60,922 bases of DNA from Shewanella sp. KT0246 (GCF_019654955.1 NZ_BPEV01000029.1:1-60922); one strand, 5' to 3'; shown: positions 1 to 9,069, counted from the first letter of the stretch. Numbers and translations are program-made. Notes: a model not told the origin generated them from the letters alone.

Positions 1-302
1 GTTTCAGGAAAACTTTGTAAATAATGATGAAACAGACGGTTTAACTGTAAAAGCAATTCTTATTGCTTTGTGATGTTTACAATTTGCAAATCAATGATTT
101 GCGACCTGCCGTGCTCATGAATTCTACTGAAAAAACACCTTAATAAATTGAGGTTGTGAACATTTTATTCACTGTTTATCCTCAATCACTGCGCAAATAT
201 AGCAATAAACAATTTATACAGCAATCAAAACAACGAATTCTTATTGTCCCATCAAGGGAAAACTTAGGGTACAATGTGCGCCGTAATTACTATAGGCGCA
301 TC
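1..302. other. rluC upstream region, probable divergent rne leader
   Basis: No protein gene is seen here. In E. coli and relatives rluC is transcribed divergently from rne, whose mRNA has a long autoregulatory 5' UTR, so the left part is probably the rne leader on the minus strand, with rne beyond the window. Two compact hairpins support a structured RNA: AAAGCAAT/ATTGCTTT (50-57 with 62-69, 4-nt loop) and GCAAATC/GATTTGC (86-92 with 96-102, 3-nt loop). A TACAAT at 270-275 is a possible -10 for rluC, with a poor -35. The rne assignment is inference from conserved gene order. Confidence 0.4.
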
Positions 303-1259
303 ATGAATACAGAAACTCCCACAAAAGTTCAATTGGTCACCATTGATGAAGATCATTTTGAGCAACGCATCGATAATTTTCTCCTCACCAAATTAAAAGG
401 TGTTCCTAAAAGCATGATTTACAGAATCGTGCGCAAAGGTGAGGTGCGTGTAAATAAGAAAAGGATAAAACCTGAGTACAAATTACAAATTGATGATGTA
501 GTGCGTATTCCGCCAGTAAGAATGGCTGAAAAAGATCACCGTACAGCGCCTTCGGCAAAACTGTCGAAAGTAACGCAACTCGAAGCACGTATTATTCATG
601 AAGATAATCACCTTATCGTATTGAATAAACCTGCTGGAATTGCTGTACATGGTGGCAGTGGTGTCGACTTTGGTGTGATTGAAGGCCTTCGTTCATTACG
701 ACCGCAACAAAAATTTTTAGAATTAGTGCATCGTTTAGATAAAGATACTTCCGGCGTACTTTTAATTGCTAAAAAGCGCAGTGCACTTAAACATTTGCAT
801 GACCAACTCCGAAAAAAGACCATGCAAAAAGATTACATGGCATTAGTGCGTGGTGATTGGCAAGCTAAAGATAAAGTGATTAAAGCACCGTTATTAAAAA
901 TCACTTTGAAATCAGGTGAACGTATTGTCAGGGTTAATCCTGAAGGCAAGCCTTCAGAAACCCGTTATAAAATTATGCAGCGTTATCATGGCTGTACTTT
1001 AGTCAAGGCAAGCCCTGTTACAGGGCGTACCCATCAAATTCGTGTTCATTGTCAATATGCTGGTCATGCGATTGCGTGTGACGATAAGTACAGTGAGAAA
1101 AAGTTTGATGACTCAATGCGAGAAAAAGGGCTAAATCGTTTATTCTTGCACGCTGCAGAGCTTAAGTTTATCCATCCTGAAAATGATGAAGTTAAAACGG
1201 TTAAAGCACCTTTAGATGATATCTTGTTATCGACCTTAGAAAAGTTAAAACGCGCATGA
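303..1259 (+). CDS. rluC: 23S rRNA pseudouridine synthase RluC
   Basis: 318 aa. RluC makes pseudouridine at positions 955, 2504 and 2580 of 23S rRNA. An N-terminal S4 RNA-binding domain (about residues 17-80) is followed by the RluA-type catalytic domain, with the motif HRLDKDTSG at residues 143-151 and Asp146 as the expected catalytic residue. The ATG at 303 is chosen over in-frame upstream codons because the protein then starts like other RluC proteins; the extra N-terminal residues of the longer frame would come from the AT-rich leader. The stop overlaps the next gene's start as ATGA (1256-1259), implying translational coupling. Confidence 0.95.
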   Translation: MNTETPTKVQLVTIDEDHFEQRIDNFLLTKLKGVPKSMIYRIVRKGEVRVNKKRIKPEYKLQIDDVVRIPPVRMAEKDHRTAPSAKLSKVTQLEARIIHEDNHLIVLNKPAGIAVHGGSGVDFGVIEGLRSLRPQQKFLELVHRLDKDTSGVLLIAKKRSALKHLHDQLRKKTMQKDYMALVRGDWQAKDKVIKAPLLKITLKSGERIVRVNPEGKPSETRYKIMQRYHGCTLVKASPVTGRTHQIRVHCQYAGHAIACDDKYSEKKFDDSMREKGLNRLFLHAAELKFIHPENDEVKTVKAPLDDILLSTLEKLKRA

Positions 1260-1912
1260 TTCTAAACACTACCAATCAGTATCAATTAGTAATTTTTGAC
1301 TGGGACGGCACGTTAATGGATTCAATCGGCAAAATTGTCGATTGTATGCAGTGTGTGGCTTCAGATTTGAGTTTGCCGGTGCCGACTGATCAGCAAGTGC
1401 GCGATATCATCGGATTATCAATATTACCAGCCATGGAAAATTTGTTTCCAAATAACGCTGATCAATATGATGATTTACTTGAAGCGTATAAAAATTACTA
1501 TCTCAATATAAATGTTACTCCTAGCCCTTTATTTGATGGCATCGAAACAGTATTAACTGAAATTCAAGCAGCAGGGCACACGCTAGCAATTGCAACTGGT
1601 AAGCGAAGAGCTGGTCTTGATCGCATGTTAGCTGAAACTGGTTTAGGGCAATACTTTATGGCGACACGCTCTGCTGATGAAGCTGAGTCTAAACCACATC
1701 CTTCAATGATTACCTCATTACTTGAAGAGCTCAATATTGCGCCAGAGCAAGCGGTAATGGTTGGCGATTCTAAGTTAGATATTGCAATGGCTAATAATGC
1801 CGGTGTGAGCAGTATTGCAGTAACCTATGGCGCCCATAGTTTGGAAGAATTATTGAGTCAAAATCCGACAGCTACAGCAAATAAGCCAACTGACATATTG
1901 CAGTACCTTTAG
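1256..1912 (+). CDS. HAD-IA family hydrolase (phosphoglycolate phosphatase-like)
   Basis: 218 aa. A haloacid-dehalogenase superfamily phosphatase: motif I FDWDGT at residues 14-19 (Asp15 nucleophile, Asp17 acid/base), motif II ATGK near residue 114, the motif III lysine in SKPHP, and motif IV GDSKLD, in the usual order. The helical cap between motifs I and II places it in subclass IA with Gph-like enzymes. The substrate cannot be told from sequence. It overlaps rluC by 4 bases and is presumably in one operon with it. A strong hairpin terminator follows at 1967-1998. Confidence 0.88.
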   Translation: MILNTTNQYQLVIFDWDGTLMDSIGKIVDCMQCVASDLSLPVPTDQQVRDIIGLSILPAMENLFPNNADQYDDLLEAYKNYYLNINVTPSPLFDGIETVLTEIQAAGHTLAIATGKRRAGLDRMLAETGLGQYFMATRSADEAESKPHPSMITSLLEELNIAPEQAVMVGDSKLDIAMANNAGVSSIAVTYGAHSLEELLSQNPTATANKPTDILQYL

Positions 1913-1966
1913 CTTATTGTATTCATACTTTAGGTAGATGGTTGCTTAAGTGACTTATGAATAAAT

Positions 1967-1998
1967 AAAAAGCCGATGATTTACTCATCGGCTTTTTT
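1967..1998. terminator. Bidirectional terminator between HAD gene and lipoprotein
   Basis: Stem AAGCCGATGA/TCATCGGCTT with a 5-nt loop, flanked by A-tract on the left and T-tract on the right, so it can stop transcription from either side. It separates the convergent HAD hydrolase gene and the diheme lipoprotein gene. Confidence 0.9.
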
Positions 1999-2020
1999 GT
2001 GTATAGAACTAAAGCAGAAA

Positions 2021-3247
2021 TTAACCTAGTGGATAAATTACTTGTACTTTAAGTTTAAGATCACAAGAACCTACAGTATCCCAATCAACAGCTTGTGGGT
2101 CGAATGATTGGCCATCTGCACCGTAAACTGGTGTGAACCAATCAAAGCTTTTTAGTACGGACTTATGCAAATCAGCTGTGACTTGAATACGAGCACCTGC
2201 GTTACGTGGGCCCATATCTGGTGAGCCTTTTTTCACATTAGAGCGCGTATCGTATTCATAGTAATGTACTTCACCGCGTCCATTAGTGATTAAGTTTTTA
2301 CAAGTATTATTCTTAGTAATAAACAAGTCGATGTAATACTCACCATCATCCTCTAAACTCATACCTGGGCCAAATGTAGCAGAACTTGCTATAGGAGTGC
2401 CTTCTTCCATACGGAAAGTAGTGAAAGTAGATGCACCTTTGAAGTTAGAGTAGCTATTTAAGGTGTAAGATTTGCCATCTTCAGGGTATTCATGAGTAAT
2501 AAACTCACGATTTTCTAGACCACAGGCCGTTTTAAGAGTTGCGACTCCTTCACCTTCAGCAGCTTCTTTCCACTCGTAGAAGGTATTTTGTTTACCCATA
2601 CGAGTTTCTAAGAATGCAGCGTTTACAAATGAAGCACCATCAGCATTGTAATAGAAAGTGCCTACATTCGATGCGCCTGTGTAGCTATCCCAATTTCCAT
2701 CAGCTGGATGAGTAGGCATGTCAGGTGCGCCTGGATCAGTAGGGTCAACAGGCTCAACAGGATCTGTTGGCTCAACAGGTTCAGCTGCAAAACTATGACA
2801 AGTATCACAAGCCTTACCGCTATCGTGGCCATCGGTGTGACATGAAGTACATGTCGAACCTTCGTTATGCTCAAAAGGGATTTCAGGCATGCCAAATACA
2901 CCAATTAAACTCGCTTCTGGTGATTTACCATTATTGACATATGGCGAATCTGGGTTTGGATTTTCATATTCGAAATTCACACCGATGTTGGCACATTGTT
3001 CTTGGAAGGTACTGACAAAACTAGCAGCTTTGCCATCCAATTCTTCATTGGCATCAGCAAGGGTTAAGTTCGCTTCAGTTAAGTCTTTATTAGCCTCGTC
3101 TAACTGTTGATTCTGTTCTGTTAGCTCAGCTATTTGAACTTCTAAATCAGGATTGGGATCAATCGTAACTGTGTCATCATCATTACACGCAGTTAAGGCC
3201 AAAATTGAAGCACAAATAAGGCTTAATTTGAATTGTTTGTTCATCAT
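2021..3247 (-). CDS. Diheme c-type cytochrome-like lipoprotein with coiled-coil stalk
   Basis: 408 aa, not a family I can name. Seen in order: a lipoprotein signal peptide with lipobox LTAC (Cys21 would be lipidated); an acidic stretch; a coiled coil rich in Leu, Glu, Asn and Ala (about 35-75); two CXXCH heme c sites, CTSCH at 133-137 and CDTCH at 147-151; a low-complexity Pro/Glu/Asp/Val linker (about 155-184); and a C-terminal domain of about 220 residues containing three cysteines. Asp after the acylated Cys (Asn-Asp-Asp) might affect sorting. The layout suggests a membrane-anchored periplasmic or surface redox protein. RBS AAGGA precedes the tandem ATG codons at 3247/3244. It is monocistronic and sits between blocks that adjoin in E. 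coli (rluC and maf), so it looks accessory. Confidence 0.75.
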   Translation of the reverse strand: MMNKQFKLSLICASILALTACNDDDTVTIDPNPDLEVQIAELTEQNQQLDEANKDLTEANLTLADANEELDGKAASFVSTFQEQCANIGVNFEYENPNPDSPYVNNGKSPEASLIGVFGMPEIPFEHNEGSTCTSCHTDGHDSGKACDTCHSFAAEPVEPTDPVEPVDPTDPGAPDMPTHPADGNWDSYTGASNVGTFYYNADGASFVNAAFLETRMGKQNTFYEWKEAAEGEGVATLKTACGLENREFITHEYPEDGKSYTLNSYSNFKGASTFTTFRMEEGTPIASSATFGPGMSLEDDGEYYIDLFITKNNTCKNLITNGRGEVHYYEYDTRSNVKKGSPDMGPRNAGARIQVTADLHKSVLKSFDWFTPVYGADGQSFDPQAVDWDTVGSCDLKLKVQVIYPLG

Positions 3248-3967
3248 TATGTTCCTTGCTAGCTAGCGCTTAGCATTTAATATTATTTTTATTTCAATCT
3301 ACAGTTTAAAGCGGTGGATGGGATAAATAGTATTTACCTTAATAGCTTTCATGACGTCCATTTAAATGAATATCTTGTAAAAAATTAGGTGAAACGAATA
3401 ATTTACTAATTCATCCGTTAATAAAAACGATTAAATACACTTGGCTTTAAAATGTTTGAGTATCTAAATTGATTTAGATGTAATAAAGCAGTGTGGGAAA
3501 ATCATTTGTGCAATATCGATGTTTTAGTTAACACCTCTGATATTGCAGATTTAATTTTTATTAATTACTAATCCTATTATCTATTATTAGTAATTCCGTG
3601 ATTGCTTCGGTGAGGAATGTAAATGTTTGCAAAGAATTAGTATGTGATGAATGTCAATTTTATTCTTACATGATAAATGATATTAGTTGCAATGTGATCT
3701 AAATGTATATTTAAGTTATTTTGCGAACTAAACATTGGTTTAGCTGAATCTTAAGTTGTTTGGTCGCCTTACTGTGTTCTTGGCTAAGTTAATGTTATTG
3801 TTCGTTTTACTGCTCCCTCTCCATGTTGGTGATTTATTTTTATTACAAAGTGATGCTAAATTGCTAATTAGAGTGGGATACATTAATTTATCGTTTCATT
3901 AACTTTTTAGGTTTGTTTTTAATCTATAACAATGTAAATATGTTGTCGAACTAGGGAGGTGGTTTAT

Positions 3968-3991
3968 ATGAAATGTAAGGTTTTGTATTGA
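3968..3991 (+). other. Possible 7-codon mini-ORF with strong Shine-Dalgarno
   Basis: An AGGGAGGTGG sequence (3953-3962) lies 5 nt before an ATG that opens a frame of only seven residues (MKCKVLY) before TGA. The ribosome-binding sequence is stronger than those of most real genes here, which is odd in such AT-rich DNA. It could be a translated leader, a remnant of a lost gene's start, or chance. Confidence 0.2.
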
Positions 3992-4238
3992 AAGTTGAAC
4001 ATTATATTGAAAGGTAGAGTGTACTTGGTATTTTATTTTTTGTTGGTTATTTTAGTCTGTAATATTTATTGATTAACTTATTTTAATTGTCTCTATGTGA
4101 GTTTGTGAATTTCTATTGCAGGCTTTCAATTTTATTAGCATTAATCACTTTTTATTTTGTTGTTTATACTCCTTGCTTCTTAGTCTTCAATAATCATTTT
4201 AATTTTATCGGTTATAAGAGGTGGAGGTGAGTTATTCA

Positions 4239-4313
4239 ATGATCAAGACGCTGAACTCTGATGAGCCCGATAATAGTCATTCAAAAATTACCGATTTTAA
4301 ATTGAACCTTTGA
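4239..4313 (+). CDS. Possible 24-aa small protein
   Basis: A hydrophilic frame starting MIKTLNSDEPD and ending KLNL. It is preceded by a purine-rich GAGGTGGAGGTGAG (4219-4232) at good distance from the ATG, and its TGA stop lies in the left arm of a hairpin (4303-4333) followed by a T-rich tract. SD, short frame and terminator-like hairpin together look like a small-protein mRNA, but the composition gives no hint of function and no family is recognised. It may be a remnant. Confidence 0.25.
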   Translation: MIKTLNSDEPDNSHSKITDFKLNL

Positions 4314-4346
4314 TTATCCTTAATAAAGGTTCATATATTTTTTATT
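4303..4346 (+). terminator. Terminator-like hairpin
   Basis: Stem TGAACCTTT (4303-4311) with AAAGGTTCA (4325-4333), 13-nt loop, then TATATTTTTTATT. It could end a transcript from the AT-rich region on the plus strand. On the minus strand it lies just past maf, but the T-tract there is weaker. Confidence 0.5.
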
Positions 4347-4360
4347 AAAAAACGTCACTT

Positions 4361-4975
4361 TTACAATACTTGAATATCATGTTTTTTAAGTAACTGAATA
4401 AGCTTAATCAGTGGTAAGCCAATCAAGGTGTTAGGGTCATCGCCTTCAAGCTTTTCAAACAGAGCGATTCCTAGTCCTTCAGCTTTAAAGCTGCCAGCAC
4501 AGTATAAAGGTTGTTCTAGTTCAACATAACGCGTAATTTCTGCAAGAGTCAATTCTCTGAAGTGCACGGTAAATGGTTCGATTAAACTGAATACCTGCTT
4601 AGTATGACTATTTATTACACTAAGACCTGTATAAAAGGTAATTGCTTTACCTGATGCTTGTTGTAATTGCTTTATAGCTTTTTCAGTAGTGTGAGGTTTA
4701 CCAATAATTTGACCATCTATTACAGCCACTTGATCAGAACCAATAACAAGTACTGATGAGCTTTCATTTTGATCATTTTTATTTATAGAATTGTATAATT
4801 CAGTCCCTGCAAAGGCTTTAGCTTCTGCAAGTCTTAACACTAATGCTTGTGCTGTTTCATTTTCATAGGGGCTTTCGTCTATATTTGGCGATATACACTC
4901 GAAGGGCAGTTGTAACTTTTGAAGAATTTCTTTGCGATAAACCGAGGTAGAAGCCAAGATGATTTTGCTATTCAT
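4361..4975 (-). CDS. maf: Maf-like nucleotide pyrophosphatase (YceF type)
   Basis: 204 aa. Maf/HAM1-fold pyrophosphatase hydrolysing noncanonical or methylated nucleoside triphosphates; the YceF branch of E. coli acts on m7GTP. The family N-terminus ([13 protein letters not shown]) is present, as are the [16 protein letters not shown] motif with the catalytic Asp and the later FKAEGLG segment. It is slightly longer than E. coli YceF because of an Asn/Lys-rich insert near residues 60-75. It is transcribed divergently from yceD, whereas in E. coli the two genes also adjoin. Confidence 0.92.
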   Translation of the reverse strand: MNSKIILASTSVYRKEILQKLQLPFECISPNIDESPYENETAQALVLRLAEAKAFAGTELYNSINKNDQNESSSVLVIGSDQVAVIDGQIIGKPHTTEKAIKQLQQASGKAITFYTGLSVINSHTKQVFSLIEPFTVHFRELTLAEITRYVELEQPLYCAGSFKAEGLGIALFEKLEGDDPNTLIGLPLIKLIQLLKKHDIQVL

Positions 4976-5176
4976 GTTACGTCTTTCATATATTTAGATA
5001 ATTACGACTATAATAAGTCAAAATTGCGTTCAAATGCAGTAAATTTAGCCGGATCGTGCTTGTGATCGCAGGCTGTGACAGGTAATATTTCGCTTCGATC
5101 AATTTTAATGTTGGCGTTTTAGTAAATTGTTCATTTTGTTTAGTTAAGCAATTAACCTCAATTTGGATAAATTTCC

Positions 5177-5204
5177 TTTGACTCTAGCGTTTTCAAACTA
5201 TAAT
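5177..5204 (+). promoter_or_regulatory. Promoter of the yceD-rpmF-plsX-fab operon
   Basis: A -35 TTTGAC (5177-5182) and a perfect -10 TATAAT (5199-5204) are separated by 16 nt. The start point would fall at about 5211, only about 5 nt before the yceD ATG at 5216, giving a leaderless or nearly leaderless mRNA. Confidence 0.65.
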
Positions 5205-5215
5205 ATGCGCGCCTT

Positions 5216-5740
5216 ATGCAAACAGTAAAGATACCAGTATCAATTGATCCTATTCGAACTGCAGCCAGCGGCCTTCGTTATGAAGGTGTTGTGCCCGGCA
5301 AACAGAATAAGCGATTAAACGAGTTATGTGCTGGCGATTGTTCCGATGTGACAGTGTCGTTAGAATGTGGCGTCGATATTCAGGGGATAGTCTACCTTCG
5401 CGGGAAGGCTGTGACGGAGCTCACTCTGCTATGTCAACGTTGCATGACACCATATACCACAGAGGTTACGGTCGACTTCTCCTTTGGTCTTTGTAAGACA
5501 CAAGAAGAAATCGATGAGCTCCCGGATGCGTATGAGCCGATTGAGTGCAATGAAATTGGTGAAGTTCGTCTGCATCAGTTGATCGAAGATGAATTGATAA
5601 TCGCTATGCCAATTATTCCTATGCATCAGAATGCTGATTGCAACCTAGGAACAAGTGACATAGCTGTAGGCGAAATCGAGCCCTCTCAAGAGGAGCGTCC
5701 AAATCCGTTTGCAGTGTTAGAAAAACTGAAGAGCAAGTAA
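5216..5740 (+). CDS. yceD: YceD/DUF177 family protein (23S rRNA accumulation protein)
   Basis: 174 aa. DUF177 proteins are linked to large-subunit rRNA accumulation and sit next to rpmF in many bacteria. The N-terminus MQTVKIPVSIDPIRTA aligns with E. coli YceD (MQKVKLPLTLDPVRTA), supporting this start even though there is no Shine-Dalgarno sequence. A CQRC pair sits mid-protein, followed by the conserved EPIECNEIGEV region and the C-terminal NPFAVL. It is the first gene of the rpmF-plsX-fab cluster, 17 nt before rpmF. Confidence 0.92.
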   Translation: MQTVKIPVSIDPIRTAASGLRYEGVVPGKQNKRLNELCAGDCSDVTVSLECGVDIQGIVYLRGKAVTELTLLCQRCMTPYTTEVTVDFSFGLCKTQEEIDELPDAYEPIECNEIGEVRLHQLIEDELIIAMPIIPMHQNADCNLGTSDIAVGEIEPSQEERPNPFAVLEKLKSK

Positions 5741-5757
5741 TCTAGGAGACAAGTCAA

Positions 5758-5928
5758 ATGGCTGTACAACAGAATAAAAAATCACGTTCAAAGCGCGGCA
5801 TGCGCCGTTCACACGATGCATTGAGCACTGCTCAATTATCTGTAGACGCTACTAGCGGTGAATTACATCTACGTCACAACGTGACTGCTGATGGTTTCTA
5901 CCGCGGTAAAAAGGTTATCAACAAGTAA
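5758..5928 (+). CDS. rpmF: 50S ribosomal protein L32
   Basis: 56 aa, basic, starting [20 protein letters not shown], the standard L32 N-terminus, and ending with the conserved GFYRGKKVI segment. A clear RBS (TAGGAG, 5743-5748) precedes the ATG. It is 17 nt after yceD and 15 nt before plsX, the usual yceD-rpmF-plsX order linking ribosome assembly to phospholipid synthesis. Confidence 0.97.
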   Translation: MAVQQNKKSRSKRGMRRSHDALSTAQLSVDATSGELHLRHNVTADGFYRGKKVINK

Positions 5929-5943
5929 TTTGTTGCTAATCTT

Positions 5944-6972
5944 ATGACGGATCTGACGCTCGCGTTAGATGTGATGGGGGGCGATAATGGCCCCCTCGTC
6001 ACAGTGCCTGCAGCCTTGCAGGCACTGAAATTCAATTCCCAACTATCCATTATTCTAGTCGGCAACCAAGCTGAAATAGATCCCCATTTAGTTGAAATTG
6101 ACAGTGCTGTTCGTGCACGAATTCAAATTATTCATACCACTGAAGTTATCACTATGTGTGATAGACCTATCCAAGCTATTCGCTCGCGTAAACAAAGCTC
6201 AATGCGTTTGGCGCTAGAGTTAGTTAAAGATGGTAAAGCCCAAGCTTGCGTTAGTGCCGGTAATACTGGTGCATTAATGGCATTGGCTAAGATTTTACTA
6301 AAAACGCTTCCTGGCGTTGATAGGCCCGCTTTAGTGAGTTGTTTACCTGCAGTCACAGGTAAACCTGTTTATTTATTGGATCTTGGCGCCAACGTATCCT
6401 GTGACTCTGAAACCTTGTTTCAGTTTGCAGTTATGGGCTCAGTGTTATGCGAAGCCGTCCATAAACGCGCCAAACCTAAAGTTGCCTTACTAAACGTCGG
6501 TATTGAAGATGTGAAGGGTAACGATCAAGTTCAACAAGCTGCGCAGTATTTAATGGATACTGAACAAGTCAATTACACAGGCTTTGTAGAAGGTGATGAG
6601 ATATTCACTGGAAGTGTTGATGTCATTGTATGTGACGGCTTTGTTGGCAATATCACATTAAAAACATCTGAAGGCATTGCCAAGTTATTAGTTCACCAAT
6701 TAAAACGTGGACTAACGCAAGGTTTGTTCGTGCGGATGTTGTCTAAACTCCTCGCTCCACGTATACAATCAGTACTCAGCAAGATGAACCCCGACCACTA
6801 CAATGGCGCAAGTCTGATAGGATTGCGCGGAATAGTAGTAAAGAGTCATGGAAACGCTGATGAAGCCGCTTACTTACAAGCAATCAATTTAGCTGCTACA
6901 GAAGCAAAACGTCGTCTTCCGGAAATGATTAAAGATCGTTTGGAGACGATTCTTTTAGACATCAATAGCTGA
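5944..6972 (+). CDS. plsX: Phosphate acyltransferase PlsX
   Basis: 342 aa. PlsX converts acyl-ACP and phosphate to acyl-phosphate for glycerophospholipid synthesis at the membrane. Recognised by the N-terminal [12 protein letters not shown], the [12 protein letters not shown] segment, [11 protein letters not shown] and the [16 protein letters not shown] block. Length is normal. It follows rpmF closely and is 9 nt from fabH. Confidence 0.97.
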   Translation: MTDLTLALDVMGGDNGPLVTVPAALQALKFNSQLSIILVGNQAEIDPHLVEIDSAVRARIQIIHTTEVITMCDRPIQAIRSRKQSSMRLALELVKDGKAQACVSAGNTGALMALAKILLKTLPGVDRPALVSCLPAVTGKPVYLLDLGANVSCDSETLFQFAVMGSVLCEAVHKRAKPKVALLNVGIEDVKGNDQVQQAAQYLMDTEQVNYTGFVEGDEIFTGSVDVIVCDGFVGNITLKTSEGIAKLLVHQLKRGLTQGLFVRMLSKLLAPRIQSVLSKMNPDHYNGASLIGLRGIVVKSHGNADEAAYLQAINLAATEAKRRLPEMIKDRLETILLDINS

Positions 6973-6981
6973 TCTCATTAT

Positions 6982-7941
6982 ATGCATACAAAAATTCTCG
7001 GAACTGGTAGTTATCTGCCGGTGCAAGTTCGTAGTAACCTCGATCTAGAAAAAATGGTCGACACTTCAGATCAGTGGATTGTGGAGCGTACAGGTATTTC
7101 TGAACGTCGCATTGCTGCTGAAGATGAAACTGTTACAACAATGGGTTATCAAGCTGCATTAAAAGCATTAAAAATGGCAGGTATTGAAGCCAGTGAGTTA
7201 GACATGATTGTCTGCGGTACCACAAGCGCCAGTAATGCATTTCCAGCTGCAGCATGCGAAATTCAAAAATTACTCGGTATTCATACGATTCCTGCTTTCG
7301 ATATCGCTGCGGCGTGTTCAGGTTTTGTTTATGCCTTATCAGTCGCTGACCAGTTTGTTAAAACGGGTGCCGCTAAAAAAGTATTGGTAATTGGCGCTGA
7401 CGTGTTATCACGCCTGTGTGACCCTGATGACCGTACCACAGTGATATTATTTGGTGACGGCGCTGGCGCTGCAGTTATTGGTGCTAGTGAACAACCAGGT
7501 ATTATTTCTACCCATATATACGCAGATGGTCGTCAAGGCGATTTATTGAAGTGTTCATTCCCACCGCGAGCAAATGAGTCATCAGAAGCGGTTAGCTTTA
7601 TGACGATGAAAGGTAATGACGTCTTTAAATTTGCTGTCACTCAGCTTTCTCACGTGGTAACTGAAACATTACGAATTAATAATATTGATAAATCAGAAAT
7701 TGACTGGTTAGTGCCGCATCAAGCTAACTTTAGAATAATTAAAGCCACAGCTAAGAAGCTCAATATGAGTTTAGACAAAGTGGTTTTAACGCTGGCGAAG
7801 CATGGTAATACTTCTGCTGCATCTGTGCCTATTGCATTAGATGAAGCGGTAAGAGATGGCAGAATTCAACGCGGCCAACTGATTTTATTAGAAGCATTTG
7901 GCGGCGGTTTTGCTTGGGGCAGCGCACTTGTGCGTTTTTAG
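6982..7941 (+). CDS. fabH: 3-oxoacyl-ACP synthase III (KAS III)
   Basis: 319 aa. FabH starts fatty acid chains by condensing acetyl-CoA with malonyl-ACP. The Cys-His-Asn triad is visible: Cys112 in AAACSGF, His246 in PHQANFRI and Asn276 in HGNTSAAS. The C-terminal [13 protein letters not shown] is the standard ending. It belongs to the plsX-fabH-fabD-fabG run; a 200-nt gap with a hairpin follows before fabD. Confidence 0.97.
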   Translation: MHTKILGTGSYLPVQVRSNLDLEKMVDTSDQWIVERTGISERRIAAEDETVTTMGYQAALKALKMAGIEASELDMIVCGTTSASNAFPAAACEIQKLLGIHTIPAFDIAAACSGFVYALSVADQFVKTGAAKKVLVIGADVLSRLCDPDDRTTVILFGDGAGAAVIGASEQPGIISTHIYADGRQGDLLKCSFPPRANESSEAVSFMTMKGNDVFKFAVTQLSHVVTETLRINNIDKSEIDWLVPHQANFRIIKATAKKLNMSLDKVVLTLAKHGNTSAASVPIALDEAVRDGRIQRGQLILLEAFGGGFAWGSALVRF

Positions 7942-7946
7942 TATTA

Positions 7947-7977
7947 GTGCGCTTGTTCGCTTTTAGCCTTAGCGCAC
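7947..7977 (+). other. Stem-loop in fabH-fabD gap
   Basis: GTGCGCT (7947-7953) pairs perfectly with AGCGCAC (7971-7977) over a 17-nt loop just after fabH. There is no proper T-tract, so it is not a standard terminator; it may be an RNA-processing or stability element inside the operon. Confidence 0.35.
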
Positions 7978-8142
7978 CAGTAAGATTCTAGATTTATTGT
8001 TAAAACGTCAGTAAGATATTTTTAGTTTATGAACAGAGCACTCATTAACTAACTGTTCTCTATCGTTAAAGTTTTGGTATGCAATGCTTTAAAATATGAC
8101 GAATATTTCATTTTTCATGAACGAATAAAGGTAATAAATACA

Positions 8143-9069
8143 ATGGAAAATATGGCTTTTGTTTTTCCTGGACAAGGTTCTCAAGCTGTTGGCATGTTAG
8201 CTGATTTAGCTGCTGAATTCCCAGTTGTAACAGATACGTTTGCCGAGGCAAGTGAAGTATTAGGTTACGATTTATGGGCGTTGACTCAAGATGGGCCAGC
8301 AGAAAACCTTAATGAAACTGATAAAACACAACCTGCATTATTAACAGCAAGTGTTGCAATTTTCCGTGCTTATGAAGCAAGCGGCGCAGCTAAGCCTAGC
8401 TTGCTTGCAGGACATAGCTTAGGTGAATACTCTGCACTAGTGTGTGCAGGAGTAATTAATTTTGCTGATGCAGTAAAATTAGTAGAGCTTCGTGGTCAGT
8501 TAATGCAACAAGCTGTACCAGCAGGAACAGGTGCTATGTTTGCGATTATTGGTCTGGATAACGATGCTATTGCCAAAGCTTGTGAAGAATCAGCAAATGG
8601 TGCAGTTGTTAGCCCTGTTAATTTTAACAGTCCTGGTCAAGTGGTTATTGCTGGCGAAAAAGAAGCAGTAGAAAGAGCAGCAGCAGCATGTAAAGCTGCT
8701 GGAGCTAAAATGGCCGTTGCCTTGCCTGTCAGTGTGCCGTCTCATTGCGCGTTAATGAAACCTGCTGCTGATAAATTAGCTGATGCACTTGCACAGCTGA
8801 CATTTAATGAACCAAATATCACAGTTATTAATAACGTTGATGTTGCGACACCGACCTCTGGAAGCGATATTAAAGATGCCTTAGTTCGTCAGCTTTACTG
8901 CCCAGTTCGTTGGAGCGAATCAGTTGAATTAATGGCCGAAAAAGGTATTACAGATTTAGTGGAAATGGGCCCAGGGAAAGTGTTAACTGGCTTAACAAAA
9001 AGAATTAATAAATCATTAAAGGGGCAGGCGGTAAATAACGCGGCTTCTTTATCTGCTTTAATCCAATAA
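8143..9069 (+). CDS. fabD: Malonyl-CoA:ACP transacylase
   Basis: 308 aa. FabD loads malonyl groups onto ACP. Motifs: FPGQGSQ at residues 8-14, nucleophile Ser92 in GHSLGEY, and His201 in VPSHCALM. The ATG at 8143 (MENMAFVFPGQGSQ) is chosen because it gives the family's normal N-terminus; in-frame upstream codons back to 8074 would add an unconserved extension. A weak AAAGG precedes it. fabG follows after 9 nt. Confidence 0.96.
   Translation: MENMAFVFPGQGSQAVGMLADLAAEFPVVTDTFAEASEVLGYDLWALTQDGPAENLNETDKTQPALLTASVAIFRAYEASGAAKPSLLAGHSLGEYSALVCAGVINFADAVKLVELRGQLMQQAVPAGTGAMFAIIGLDNDAIAKACEESANGAVVSPVNFNSPGQVVIAGEKEAVERAAAACKAAGAKMAVALPVSVPSHCALMKPAADKLADALAQLTFNEPNITVINNVDVATPTSGSDIKDALVRQLYCPVRWSESVELMAEKGITDLVEMGPGKVLTGLTKRINKSLKGQAVNNAASLSALIQ

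Larger units (their letters stand above)
3248..4360. other. AT-rich intergenic region, no ordinary gene
   Basis: This 1.1-kb stretch is far more AT-rich than its surroundings and holds no long reading frame on either strand. The part next to 3247 should carry the lipoprotein promoter. Two very short frames on the plus strand have strong Shine-Dalgarno sequences (3968-3991 and 4239-4313), and a hairpin lies at 4303-4333. It could be a leader or regulatory region, a remnant of deleted genes, or home to a small transcript. Confidence 0.6.

Noticed and set aside
2662..2904. 80-codon frame on the minus strand inside the diheme lipoprotein gene
   Set aside because: It is a shadow in another frame over the Pro/Glu-rich linker; the main frame has the signal peptide, lipobox and heme sites.
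3690..3712. Possible CRP site in the AT-rich region (TGTGATCTAAATG...)
   Set aside because: Only the left half-site matches; the right TCACA half is missing.
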